From the NCBI GenBank assembly GCA_965238265.1, contig OZ250185.1:2666001-2730000 (forward strand): a stretch of DNA of 64,000 nt, given 5' to 3'. The translations under genes were made by a program, and so were the position numbers. The stretch's first letter is position 1. The number at the start of each line of letters is the position of its first letter. Source of the stretch: JAJDUF01 sp965238265. GTDB lineage: Bacteria > Chloroflexota > UBA11872 > UBA12225 > JAJDUF01. Positions 1 through 9,494 of this stretch are shown in pieces. The notes under the pieces are model-generated. The model saw only the letters and a program-made list of their open reading frames with translations. It was not told the origin of the DNA and searched no databases.

Positions 1-1764
1 TAGCACGCGATCCTCGTCGGCGACGGACAAGAGCCGCGGCGCGAGGCTGGATTCCCGCGAGAGCGGGAACGACGGGTCCATGGCTGCGCTAGCGGCTGCC
101 GACCCGCCAGAGCTGCTCCGGTCAGTCACCAGCGACACAAGCCGCTGCGCTACCGCCGGGTTCCAAGCATAGGCTTCAGCCGGCCGGCTGTGCTGATACT
201 CCATCGGCCGCCCCGCGAACAGCAGTTCCCCGGCCACCAGGCCAAGCAGCAGCAGACGGTGCCACCAGCGCGGCCCGGAGGAGGCGGCGTGCAGCACGAG
301 GCCCACTGCGAGCAGTGCAACTAGGCCCCAAAGCACGACCACGCGGCCATGCGGCAGCCAGGGAATAGCAACGACGACCAGTGATCGCCAGGCATAGAGC
401 GCCAGCCCGCCAACCACTGCCAGGAGTACCAGCGTAAACAGGGACGCCCGGTGGAGGCCGGCGGTCCGTGGCCCGTGGCCCGTGGCCCGGTCCTCGCTCC
501 CCGACCACTGGCCCCTGGCCCCTGGCCCCTGGCGCAGTGCAGCGTCGGCGCCCAGCCCAGCAAGACCGGCCAGAGCGACGGTCGCGATGAAGAGCCAGCG
601 GCCGGGGGCGCGGAAGGCGTCAAAGGCGGGTAGCCAGTCGTGGAGGAGCAGATACAGGGAGGTGTAGCGGCCCAGCGCGAGCGTGACGGCGAGCGCCACA
701 ATGCCGGCCAGCACGACGGCCCGGCCCAGGCGCAGGGGATGGGTCAGCCCAGCCAGCGCGACGACCAGGGCCGCTACGCCCACGTAGCCGATTACTTCCT
801 GGCTAGGTAGCTCCCAGAAGGTGGGTAGCAGCGATTCGAGGATGTGCGTCCGATCTACGGAAAGCGCGGTAGCCTCATCGAGCGTCAGCCCACCTGCACG
901 GTGGGAGAGTCCACTCAGCTCAATGGTGGGGATCAGTTGGGCCGCGGCCAGACCGGCGGCGTTGGTGACCACCACCGCCAGCACGATGAGCGGCGCAAGC
1001 CCCGTGCCGATCCTGGGCAGTTGATGCGCCAGCGTGCGCCACTGACGATGCTGGAAGCGCCGGTCTGCGGGACCACTCGCTCGCCACGCGCCACGCGCCA
1101 CGCGCCACTCGTTGGGCCGCCGCAGCACGACCAGCGCGACGGCCCAAATTCCCACAGTGAGCAGCGAGTAGTACACCTCTTGCGTGTGGCCGGCTAGGAG
1201 CTGGAGCGCGAGCAGCCAGCCACCGAGGACGATCCACACCACCGAGCCGCCGACGGCGCGCTCCAGCGCCAGCAGCAGCCAGGGTAGCCACACCGCCGCC
1301 TGCACCTGATTGAGATGGCCGACGTGCGCGCCGAGAAACCCGCTGCCAGCAAAGACGCCGCCGGCCAGCAGGGCGGCACACCGCGAGCAGCCCCAGCCGA
1401 GCCGCACAAGCACGTACATGCCGAGCGCCCCCCACCAGAAGTGACCGAGGATGTTGGCGAGCAGGGCATCTGGAAAGCTCAACCAGGAGAAGAGCGCATT
1501 GGGCGGATAGAGCACGCCGTTCTGAATGTTGGCCAAGAAGGGGCTGCCAAAGAAGAGGTCGGGATTCCAAAGCGGGATGTCCCCGGCGGCGAGGCGCCGC
1601 GCAGCGTAGGTCTTCAGCGGATAGAAGTAGTTGACGAGATCGAACCCGGCGAGGACTCCGGGGCCAAAGAGCGTGTGTCGAAAGAGGAACGCGATGAAGC
1701 TGCCCAAGGAGAGCACGGCCAGCGCATCAGGCAGCAACCGAGTCGTCCGGGCTATACGTTTCAT
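1..1764 (-). CDS. YfhO-family membrane protein, partial (3' end off window)
   Basis: This frame is open from an ATG at 1764 to the window edge (588 codons, no stop). The N-terminus has one membrane segment followed by a loop with FDLVNYFYPLK and IPLWNPDLFFGSP, a pattern I associate with the bacterial YfhO family (GT-C-like polytopic membrane proteins, some linked to glycosylation of cell-surface polymers). Many hydrophobic segments follow (around residues 100-220, 280-300, 340-400, 430-500). The actual substrate cannot be told. Three heptanucleotide repeat arrays lie inside the frame and encode low-complexity inserts (WRVARGAWRASG near residue 220; QGPGARGQWSG...GHGPRTAG near 410-430). A REP-like palindrome at 50-75 is also translated. 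The gene is downstream of sppA on the same strand, 137 bp apart. Confidence 0.7.
   Translation of the reverse strand, partial: MKRIARTTRLLPDALAVLSLGSFIAFLFRHTLFGPGVLAGFDLVNYFYPLKTYAARRLAAGDIPLWNPDLFFGSPFLANIQNGVLYPPNALFSWLSFPDALLANILGHFWWGALGMYVLVRLGWGCSRCAALLAGGVFAGSGFLGAHVGHLNQVQAAVWLPWLLLALERAVGGSVVWIVLGGWLLALQLLAGHTQEVYYSLLTVGIWAVALVVLRRPNEWRVARGAWRASGPADRRFQHRQWRTLAHQLPRIGTGLAPLIVLAVVVTNAAGLAAAQLIPTIELSGLSHRAGGLTLDEATALSVDRTHILESLLPTFWELPSQEVIGYVGVAALVVALAGLTHPLRLGRAVVLAGIVALAVTLALGRYTSLYLLLHDWLPAFDAFRAPGRWLFIATVALAGLAGLGADAALRQGPGARGQWSGSEDRATGHGPRTAGLHRASLFTLVLLAVVGGLALYAWRSLVVVAIPWLPHGRVVVLWGLVALLAVGLVLHAASSGPRWWHRLLLLGLVAGELLFAGRPMEYQHSRPAEAYAWNPAVAQRLVSLVTDRSSSGGSAAASAAMDPSFPLSRESSLAPRLLSVADEDRVL
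466..532. repeat. Heptanucleotide tandem repeats inside the YfhO-like gene
   Basis: Positions 466-486 are three exact copies of CCGTGGC. Positions 505-532 are CCACTGG followed by three CCCCTGG. On the minus (coding) strand the units read GCCACGG and CCAGGGG, variants of one degenerate heptamer, GCCA followed by three G/C/T-rich bases. Confidence 0.85.
1083..1110. repeat. Heptanucleotide tandem repeat (GCCACGC x3 + GCCACTC)
   Basis: Four contiguous 7-bp units lie within the YfhO-like reading frame. They share the GCCA core with the arrays at 466-532 and 55683-55708. Confidence 0.85.
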
Positions 1765-1901
1765 ACGTCGCAGGGAGGCACCCTCACCGGAGCCGTGTGG
1801 CCGCTGGCCAATGAACGTGGCAGACACACCATCAACGGCCGGCCGGTGGTGCTGGTTATACCAGCTTGCCCGGACGGCGCCGTTGCGCTGACCCGCGCGG
1901 C

Positions 1902-3758
1902 TCAACAGCGAATGCGGATTAGCCAGGGCGCGACCGTGAGCGCCTGGCCGGGGCCGCTGACGGGCGCAACAAGCGCCGCCAGCCACGCCGCCGTCTCCGA
2001 TTGCTCGCTCGGCACGATTCGCTGGAGTGCGATGTCGTGCAGCGCGCTCTTGTCATCGGCCGTCTCCGGCAGCAGTTCCGGGGCGCGGGCGCGGACATCT
2101 ACCACTTCGGGGTCGAGGTCGTCCGGCAGGCGGGCCAAGGTACGCGCGTACTCGACGGCGGTCGTGAGATCGCCCAGGCAATCCGCCAAGCCCTGTGCGA
2201 CGGCCTGCCGGCCCGTCCACACCCGGCCTTGCGCTACGTCATCGAACTGCGTGCCGTTGATTCGCCGGCCCGCACCGACGACCTCCTTGAAGCGACCATA
2301 CGCTGTCCCTAACATGCGCCCGACTTGCTGGCGCTGACGCGCATTCCAGGGCTGAACCGTTTGGTAGAGACCCGCACTCTGACCGCGGCTCAACTCGACG
2401 GTCGCCGCGCCGAGCCAGTCATACACGCCGCCGAGCACGGCCCGCACCACCAGCACCCCGATAGAGCCGGTGATCGTCGTCGCCTGCGTGATAATGGTGT
2501 TGCACGGCGCGGCCACGTAGTAACCGCCCGAAGCGGCGGTTGCTCCGAGATACGCAACGACCGGTTTCAGCGCCCGCACGCGCTGCACCTCGTGGGCAAT
2601 CGCGGCACAGGCACGCTCGGACCCGCCCGGCGAATCTATCGCCAGCACGATAGCAGCGACCCGCTTATCGGCTGCCGCCTGCCGCAGCGCCTGCACGACC
2701 GAGCGGCTGCCGGCGAGCGCCGGTGCCGGTATCGGCAGCGGGGGTGGGCGGCGGCCGGGGCCTTCGACAATCATCCCCGCGACGGTGAGAACGGCGATCA
2801 CACGCTCCGGGCGCGGCCGAAAGGGCACGACGAGCCGGGCGGCGGCGTGCTCCCAAGTGACGACCGCGGCCGGCTCGTCGCCGCTGCCCAGATAATCGCC
2901 TAGCTCATCCTCAAAAAGGGTCGCATTGATGAGGCCCACCTCGACGGCATGCTGCAAGTCGAACGGCGCACTGTTCAGCAACCCGCGCACCCGCTCCGGC
3001 GTCATGCCCCGATCCGCACTGAGCTTACCGACCACGTGCGCGTAGAGATCGTCGAGCAGCCAGTCCAGGTTCCGGCGATGCTCCGGCGACATATCGCGGC
3101 GTGTCAACGAGTCACCGGCGGCCTTGTACGGCGAGACGGCGACCACCTCAAAGCGGAGGCCCGCGCGAGCCAACGTGTCGCGCAGAAAGGTGGCGGAGAG
3201 ATGGAGACCCAAGGCGTTGAACTCGCCCGCCGGCACCGCCACCACGCGGTCACAGGCGGCGGCAGCGAAATAGCTGGCCAGACTGACCTCGGTGAGGTAG
3301 GCGATGGTCTCCAGGCCCCGCCGCTTGGCGCGCGCAAAGATGGCCCGCAGCGCCTCGGCGCCGGCCAGTCCGGGCGGCGGCTGGCGCAAGTGGAACACGA
3401 CGCCCCGCACGCGCGGATCGGCGGCGAGCGCCTCGACCCGGCGGCGTAGCTCGGCCAAGCTCACCGGCCGCCGCGCCAAGAACGGCAGCCGATTGAGCGG
3501 AAACGGCCGCGGCCGCGCGTCGCGCTCCGCCAGCGGCCCCTCAATCGGCACCACCACGTAATCGAGCCGCGCCTTGCGTCGCTGCCGAGCGGCATTGCGC
3601 ACGGCCAGCCCATAGCGCCGCGCCGCCGTCCCGACCGCCGTCGCGCCCTTGCGTACCGTCTCAGCGGCCTTGGCGTTCCTGTCGCTACCCGATTCCGCAG
3701 ACGCAGCCGGCGTCGGCGTAGCGGCTTGCGCCATAGTGCCGCGCCCAGCAAGTCTCAC
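1902..3758 (-). CDS. sppA: Signal peptide peptidase SppA, long (67K-type) form
   Basis: This is a membrane-associated serine protease of family S49 that degrades cleaved signal peptides. At 618 residues it has the two tandem S49 domains of the E. coli-type enzyme. The catalytic dyad is visible: a lysine near residue 211 in SPYKAAGDSLTR of the N-terminal domain and a serine near residue 410 in TAASGGYY of the C-terminal domain, preceded by LAIDSPGG. These positions nearly coincide with K209/S409 of E. coli SppA. An N-terminal Ala/Thr-rich segment replaces a clear membrane anchor. The GTG at 3758 is preferred because GGGAGG lies 6 nt upstream; an ATG at 3734 is the alternative. The gene is divergent from the ATPase pseudogene at 3895. 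Confidence 0.92.
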   Translation of the reverse strand: MRLAGRGTMAQAATPTPAASAESGSDRNAKAAETVRKGATAVGTAARRYGLAVRNAARQRRKARLDYVVVPIEGPLAERDARPRPFPLNRLPFLARRPVSLAELRRRVEALAADPRVRGVVFHLRQPPPGLAGAEALRAIFARAKRRGLETIAYLTEVSLASYFAAAACDRVVAVPAGEFNALGLHLSATFLRDTLARAGLRFEVVAVSPYKAAGDSLTRRDMSPEHRRNLDWLLDDLYAHVVGKLSADRGMTPERVRGLLNSAPFDLQHAVEVGLINATLFEDELGDYLGSGDEPAAVVTWEHAAARLVVPFRPRPERVIAVLTVAGMIVEGPGRRPPPLPIPAPALAGSRSVVQALRQAAADKRVAAIVLAIDSPGGSERACAAIAHEVQRVRALKPVVAYLGATAASGGYYVAAPCNTIITQATTITGSIGVLVVRAVLGGVYDWLGAATVELSRGQSAGLYQTVQPWNARQRQQVGRMLGTAYGRFKEVVGAGRRINGTQFDDVAQGRVWTGRQAVAQGLADCLGDLTTAVEYARTLARLPDDLDPEVVDVRARAPELLPETADDKSALHDIALQRIVPSEQSETAAWLAALVAPVSGPGQALTVAPWLIRIRC

Positions 3759-3894
3759 TCTCTGCCTCCCATACCCCCTTACTTATACCAGGCGCCGGCC
3801 CCTTGCCGAATTTTCTAGTTTACCTTCACAATTACAACTGCCTAGATGATTCAAAGAATGGGAAGGCCCCTGGGTAAACGGAGGCACGCAACCG

Positions 3895-6800
3895 ATGGCC
3901 TTGGATTACACGGAAATACGCCGTGAAAACGAGCGACTCTACGGCACGGAGATTGCTCGTATCGGGAAGCTGCTCTTTACGGACACCTACGCCGACCGCC
4001 ACGCACTTCATCTTCGAGCTGCTACAGAATGCGGAGGACGCGATTGCGAGGAGAGGTGTCGGGTGGGATGGCAAGCGGGCAGTCTCGTTCCACTTGACAG
4101 GAAGAGAGCTTCGCGCCAGTCACTTCGGTGAACCATTTAACGAGGCCGATGTTCGAGGTATTTGCGGCATAGCCGATTCTTCAAAGACAGAGCACCTTAC
4201 CGAAATCGGTCGTTTCGGCATCGGTTTCAAATCGCAGCTACGCCTTCACGGATCGACCGGAGGTCCATTCCGGCCCGGAAGATTTCGCCATCGAGAGCTT
4301 CGTCTGGCCGGTAGCGATGTCATCCATTGATCGGAACCGGGACGAGACCGTCGAGGCTACTCCCATTCAAATCCAATGGTAAGTCCGGGCATGACGATAT
4401 AGCTGCCGGGCTTGAAAGACTTGGAGCATCAAGTCTCCTATTCCTGCGCCAGATCGAGACCGTATCACTGGAGCGTCGAGGGAGGGCAGGGGGACTATCT
4501 CCGAAAATCGAAGCCTATCGATGAAAACGTCTGCCGTGTGACAGTCAGCGGCCAAGTGCGCGACAAGGGCCAGGTCTATGAACAGTGGCTGATATTTTCG
4601 CGTCTGGTGGCCATTGATGACGGACGCCCTGCCGGCCACGTAGAAATCGCCTTCTTCCTAGACCGGGACGATCCGAAGCGCCGGAGGATTCAACGAGTCG
4701 GTGATTCACCGCTGGTGGTCTTTTTCCCCACCGAACGTGAGACACACCTCGGCTTCCGTATGCAGGGGCCTTACCGGACCATACCGAATCGATGGCGATG
4801 TGCCACAGCACGACCTCTGGAATAGGCGTCTCGATAGCGTGAAACTGCCTCACTGCTGCGAGAAGCCCTCCGTTGGCTTCGAGATAAGACCTGGCTGGAC
4901 ACAGCGGTACTACGTTGCTTGCCACTCGTAGACAGGGGAGGTATGTTCACGCCCCTGTTCAAGGAACCGAAGGATGCTCTGCTCACAGACTCCTTACTGC
5001 CGCGCTTTGACGGAGGCTATGTACCGGCTGCACGCGCCCTGTTAGGGAGCACGGAGGCGCTTCGCAAGCTCTTTTCCCCGGCCCAGCTTTCGGTAGGTCT
5101 ACGGGGAGGAGCACGAGCTGGCTTGGTTGAGCAGTGACGTTACGCCAAGTCGTGCGTCGGACATTCGCGATTATCTCATGCAGGAATTGGGTGTAAAGGA
5201 GGTAGCACCACAGATAATCATACGAAAGCTCAGTCGGTACATTCTTGGAGCCGCAGTCAGACGACTGGATTCTCAAGCTCTATGAGTTTCTTAGCAACCA
5301 GCCGGCATTGGCTTCTTCTCTACGGGATCTGGCATCGTGTACACGGAATCGGGAAATGGGTCAAGCCGCACCAGGTCCGTATTCCAACGGGGATGAGGAA
5401 AAAGAGGCTGTCTCCGCGTTCGGTGCTCTGGGCATCAAGATGGTCCATCGCGAACTGAAATACCGCAGTTTCCTCAGAAGGTTGGCGTAGGGTGCTGCGG
5501 ATCGAGCATATCTACGGGAGCGCTCCAGAAGATGGGAATGGTTGGCTGCACCGAGCGACAATCCTCTCCCAGCCGACACCCTGGAAGTGGAAAGGAATTC
5601 ACCTAGGCAACACTGGAGAAGCCAAACAGCGAGCAACTGACGGCTGAAACAGTGTGCGTTAGCGCCAGGACTGGACGAGCGCCTCTGGCCATGCGGCCTC
5701 GTTTACCGGGCGATGAGCGTACCCGCAAGCTCTTCGCGCCCTGATGAGCCGCGATGCCGCCTCGTTCTTGGTTGAAAGAGGAATGAAAGTACCTTTGCTG
5801 CAAAGGCTCTGCCCGCAGTTTGGACCGTGTAGCGCCATTAGCGAGTTCGCCCGGAGGCACAGTGGCACGTAGAACTTTGATCCCGTAGACCTACTCCGTT
5901 GGTTCGACAGCCGCAACCGCAAGACGAGACTAGGTGAAGACCTACGTGAACGGCTTACACGACTGCCGATATTCCCATCCGAGGATGGACGATCTCAAGT
6001 CGGGGAATCTCGTTTACCGGGCTGAACTACCCGGAACTTTTTGCTCCGCTGATGGGCCACGACGACGCCCCATTCCTAGCTGAAAGGGTGATGGACATAT
6101 CCTTGTTGGAAGATTTGCCCGCAGTTTACGCCCGGCACCCAGTTGATGAGTTAGAGTGTCTGGAAGCTGAGGACTTTCAGGCACAGTGGCACGAGGGGTG
6201 TTTTGATCCAGCAGCCCTGCTCCATTGGTTCGACAACGACAAGTCACAGCTAGACCAGAGCCTACGTCAACGACTTGCAAAGCTGCCGATATTCCCATCG
6301 GCAAAGCATCTGCATCCCTTGGAAGCCTTGCGGCTGTCGGGCGGCGGCTTTAATGATCCGATAGGTGTGGCCGACCTCCTAGACGATCTAGGAGCCTTAG
6401 AAGCTTCCTGCGAGTCTCTTGGCGCCAGCGAGCTTACCTTCTTGGATTATGCCCGGAACCACATCCCAAAGGCATTCGCTGCCGATAGTGCTGTCAGTCG
6501 AGAGGACAAGCGCAAGCTCCTGGATATTCTGGCAGATCGTGGCAGTATTAGAGATGATCAAGAGGTGAAGTCTCGACTCGCTGCAACACGGATCGTTGAG
6601 TGCGCTGGCGGCGTATTCAGACAGCCGGGGATGGTTTATCTCCCAAATGAGATGTAAAAACAGTTTTAGGAAATCATGTCGACTACGCGCTGCGGAATTC
6701 GGAGAGTAGGACCGAGCTTTACCGCTGGTTAGATGTCAAAGATAGGCCTCGTGCCGAGGATATACTACGGGTTATCGACGAACAGATCGCCCAATTGCCG

Positions 6801-9311
6801 AGCCAAGGAGCTGGAAAAGAAATAGTGAGAATGGCGGAGGCTGTGGGGAAGGCATGGACAAGGCTTGGTAACTACAACTTGAAGGGCCAGCTTACTACAA
6901 GGCGTATCGTTGAATGCACCGATGGCGAGTTCAGACGACCGACGGAGGTCTACTTTCCCAACAAAGAATTAAAGGCGATTTTGGGTGATCACGTCAGTTA
7001 TGCGTTTCTCCCGGGAAAATCAGACGGTAGGTCTTCTCTTTACCAGCAATTAAAAGTCAAAAGCCGGCCGCATATCAATGATATACTGGGAGCCATCGAT
7101 AAGCTGGCCATCCGAACTCCGGCTCAAAAGACCAGAATAGAAATGGTTAACATCCTAGAGACTGTAGGGAAGGATTGGGCAAAACTTTGTCCTAGTGAGA
7201 AGGAACGCTATAGCTCCCTGAAGAACAAAGCCTGGTTGCCGGCCGAGGGTGAATCGAGTAGATGGTATAGACCCGACGAGCTCTACACCGCAGACAATAA
7301 GAGCCTTTTCGAATCCCAGGCACAGTTCCTTGACCTACCCATCAGGGTTCAGCGAGAAATCCGCAAATTCCTTGAGTGCCTGGGAGTGAATCACAGTCCA
7401 CAGCCATCCCATGTAGTTGAGCATCTACTCTGGTGTTCCGAGCGTAATCAAGCACCTCCGGGAGATATTTACGGATGGTTGAACAGCAATGCACAACCCG
7501 GCGACTTGGAGGGATTGCGGCGCACCGCATGTATCCACATTAGAGGCGGCGAGTACCGGTGTCCTGACCAGGTTTTCTGGGGACGACATCTCTTCGGCAG
7601 ATTCCGTATCCAGTTGCCGCACTTCCAGCAGTATCAGAATCTGAACGCAGCACTTGGCATCAGGGAGGCACCAGATTACAGGGATGCGATCCGAGTCTTG
7701 AAGGATATCTCAGCAGAGATGGGAAACGACACGTTGCATTCAGAGGACAAAGATGGAGATGCCGTACTTCAATGCTGGGTTATGCTATCAGAAGAGCTTT
7801 CGAAAGCACGCCAAAGCGAAGAAATCAATGCCGGAATCATAAGAACTGGAATGATAAAGAGTGAACTGTGCAACATGAAGTGTGTGCCAAATAACCAAGA
7901 TCGGTTGCGAGCGCCGTCAGAGATGTTCTTCGAAGATAGCGCTGTGCCCTTGGATAATTTCCCTGATTTATTCGAATTGTTCAGTAGTAACTTGATTAAG
8001 CGCCGAAACCATGTTGACCTGGCGATGGAAGCTGCCGGGGTCAGGCCAATATCGGCTGTGGTACTGGGGGTTGCAGACGAACCTGTAAATCCGCGGGAAT
8101 GCGAGGAAATGAGGGAGCGAGTCACAGAGCGTACTAAGCTCATCAAGGCTGTGTGCGAAGGAGTAACCAGTAATGGAGGTATACCGTTCGAGGACATCCG
8201 CTTTCTTCAGGCTGACGAACTTAAGATGAAATGGCATACTAACTTTTTTTGTGACTACTCGACTCCACTTGAGCCGGTACCGGCGCATCTGGATCGTGAC
8301 AAGCAGGCCATTTATTTCACTTCGCAGGGGAGCGACTATCCCTGGCTGGATATTGCAGTGGAACTGACCAAAGCAATCGCTCCCGGAGAGAAGATTAGCT
8401 CCACTGCTTCCACAATCACGATGGTTCTGCAAGCTGCTACCTACAAAGATGCTGTCTCGCTGTTGAAAAAGTTACACAAAAACATTCCTGAAGAACTGGG
8501 CGATCTAGCAAGCACTGGAGCCGTCGCAGAAGTATCTGAAGGGGCGCCTCCATCCGACGGACATCAGGAGACGCCGCTACCTCCGCAGGATGAGCCAACG
8601 TCCGGCCGTGTCGCTGATGAGATTCACCAGGACGGGAGGGTGGAACCGCCGGAAAGCGGTCCTATTCCCTGGGACGATGAAGGCGACACACCCACAGGAC
8701 CGAGCGGCGGCGATAGTCGGCCCGGCGGCTCGACTGGGCACAGAGCACCTACGCCACTAGGCGGCAGCGGCCCTACTCGGCGCAGGCAAATATCCCATGA
8801 ACGTGACGACACTTCTAGTAGGAGACAACCCAAACGCGGGTCGGGCGACGGGGGTGGTCCGCCGTTTATCTCCCATGTCGGTACGCATCCAGACGAGAAA
8901 GAGCCGTCCCCGGAGGGGGCGGAGCGTGCAGCCCGGAGATTAGAGATTGAGGAAAGCGCCATTGCGTTCATCTTGAAGTGCGAACCCGAATGGGAGCGCA
9001 CCCACACACACAACCGGGGTTACGACCTGTACAAGGATGACCAAGATGGCAACGTGATACGCTGGTGTGAAGTCAAGGCGATGACCGGGACTTGGGATGA
9101 TCGTCCGGTCACGGTAAGCAGCGCGCAGTTCAGGATGGCGCAGGAGTGCGGCGATTCATACTGGCTCTACGTGGTGGAAAATGCCGGTACTGACAGCCCC
9201 AACATTGTCAGAATCCAGGACCCGGCCGGCAAAGCCCGGACCTTCACTTTCGACCACGGCTGGCTCGCGGTCGCGGATGGTGATGATGGTGATGCGGCGC
9301 CATCTTTTTAA
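3895..9311 (+). pseudogene. Degraded GHKL ATPase / DUF3883 (NO VEIN-like) giant protein
   Basis: This was one gene of about 1,800 codons. The start ATG at 3895 follows CGGAGG and opens with NERLYGTEIARIGKLLF. Homology then hops between frames: after about 4000 it continues with FIFELLQNAEDAI (GHKL N box), LRASHFGEPF and IGRFGIGFKS (G2 box); after about 4239 with YAFTDRPE...GPEDF; further shifts fall near 4375, 4460, 4790, 4835, 5090, 5235, 5325 and between 5480 and 6050. An open stretch runs 6052-6657 and the rest from about 6660 is intact. The C-terminus (around 8940-9260) is a DUF3883/NOV_C domain with GYDLYKD, WCEVKAM and YWLYVVE. Sacsin/NO VEIN-like ATPases of this build are often found in defence islands (family knowledge); a role here is inference. 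Base composition is visibly AT-richer than the neighbours, suggesting transfer. Confidence 0.8.
6795..9311 (+). CDS. Intact 3' portion of the NO VEIN-like gene (DUF3883)
   Basis: This is an 838-codon uninterrupted frame forming the C-terminal half of the degraded gene. Homology in the same frame starts earlier, at about 6660 (KTVLGNHVDYAL), so the 6795 start is probably an artefact of the upstream frameshift rather than a real initiation site. It carries a repeated module (RIVECTDGEFRRPTEVYFPN here, RIVECAGGVFRQPGMVYLPN just upstream at about 6590), a long alpha-rich middle, a Pro/Gly/Asp-rich linker around 8540-8880, and the DUF3883 domain. That domain is thought to be nuclease-like or nucleic-acid related in some proteins; its activity is not established. 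I see no separate promoter or ribosome binding site. Confidence 0.45.
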   Translation: MPSQGAGKEIVRMAEAVGKAWTRLGNYNLKGQLTTRRIVECTDGEFRRPTEVYFPNKELKAILGDHVSYAFLPGKSDGRSSLYQQLKVKSRPHINDILGAIDKLAIRTPAQKTRIEMVNILETVGKDWAKLCPSEKERYSSLKNKAWLPAEGESSRWYRPDELYTADNKSLFESQAQFLDLPIRVQREIRKFLECLGVNHSPQPSHVVEHLLWCSERNQAPPGDIYGWLNSNAQPGDLEGLRRTACIHIRGGEYRCPDQVFWGRHLFGRFRIQLPHFQQYQNLNAALGIREAPDYRDAIRVLKDISAEMGNDTLHSEDKDGDAVLQCWVMLSEELSKARQSEEINAGIIRTGMIKSELCNMKCVPNNQDRLRAPSEMFFEDSAVPLDNFPDLFELFSSNLIKRRNHVDLAMEAAGVRPISAVVLGVADEPVNPRECEEMRERVTERTKLIKAVCEGVTSNGGIPFEDIRFLQADELKMKWHTNFFCDYSTPLEPVPAHLDRDKQAIYFTSQGSDYPWLDIAVELTKAIAPGEKISSTASTITMVLQAATYKDAVSLLKKLHKNIPEELGDLASTGAVAEVSEGAPPSDGHQETPLPPQDEPTSGRVADEIHQDGRVEPPESGPIPWDDEGDTPTGPSGGDSRPGGSTGHRAPTPLGGSGPTRRRQISHERDDTSSRRQPKRGSGDGGGPPFISHVGTHPDEKEPSPEGAERAARRLEIEESAIAFILKCEPEWERTHTHNRGYDLYKDDQDGNVIRWCEVKAMTGTWDDRPVTVSSAQFRMAQECGDSYWLYVVENAGTDSPNIVRIQDPAGKARTFTFDHGWLAVADGDDGDAAPSF

Positions 9312-9369
9312 CCGGGCGGCGGATTGCGCCGCGGGCGCGGGCGCGGTAGAATCTGCTGGTTGCTGCCGA

Positions 9370-9440
9370 GCGGGCGTGGTGTAGTGGTAACGCATCGGTC
9401 TCCAAAACCGAAAACGGGGGTTCGATTCCCTCCGCCCGTG
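9370..9440 (+). tRNA. tRNA-Trp (CCA)
   Basis: The cloverleaf folds well: acceptor GCGGGCG (9370-9376) with CGCCCGT (9433-9439, one G-T pair), D arm GTGT/ACGC, anticodon stem TCGGT/ACCGA closing the loop CTCCAAA with anticodon CCA, variable loop AAAC, T stem GGGGG/CCCTC with loop TTCGATT. The discriminator is G and the 3' CCA is not encoded. Confidence 0.93.
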
Positions 9441-9494
9441 CCCGATTCTCTTATCTCAAGGTAAGGCCGCCGTAGTGCCGGCCCTGGAGCGTGC

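Noticed and set aside
1315..2337. Plus-strand open frame across the YfhO-like and sppA genes
   Set aside because: Antisense shadow; it crosses two well-supported minus-strand genes and has no homology.
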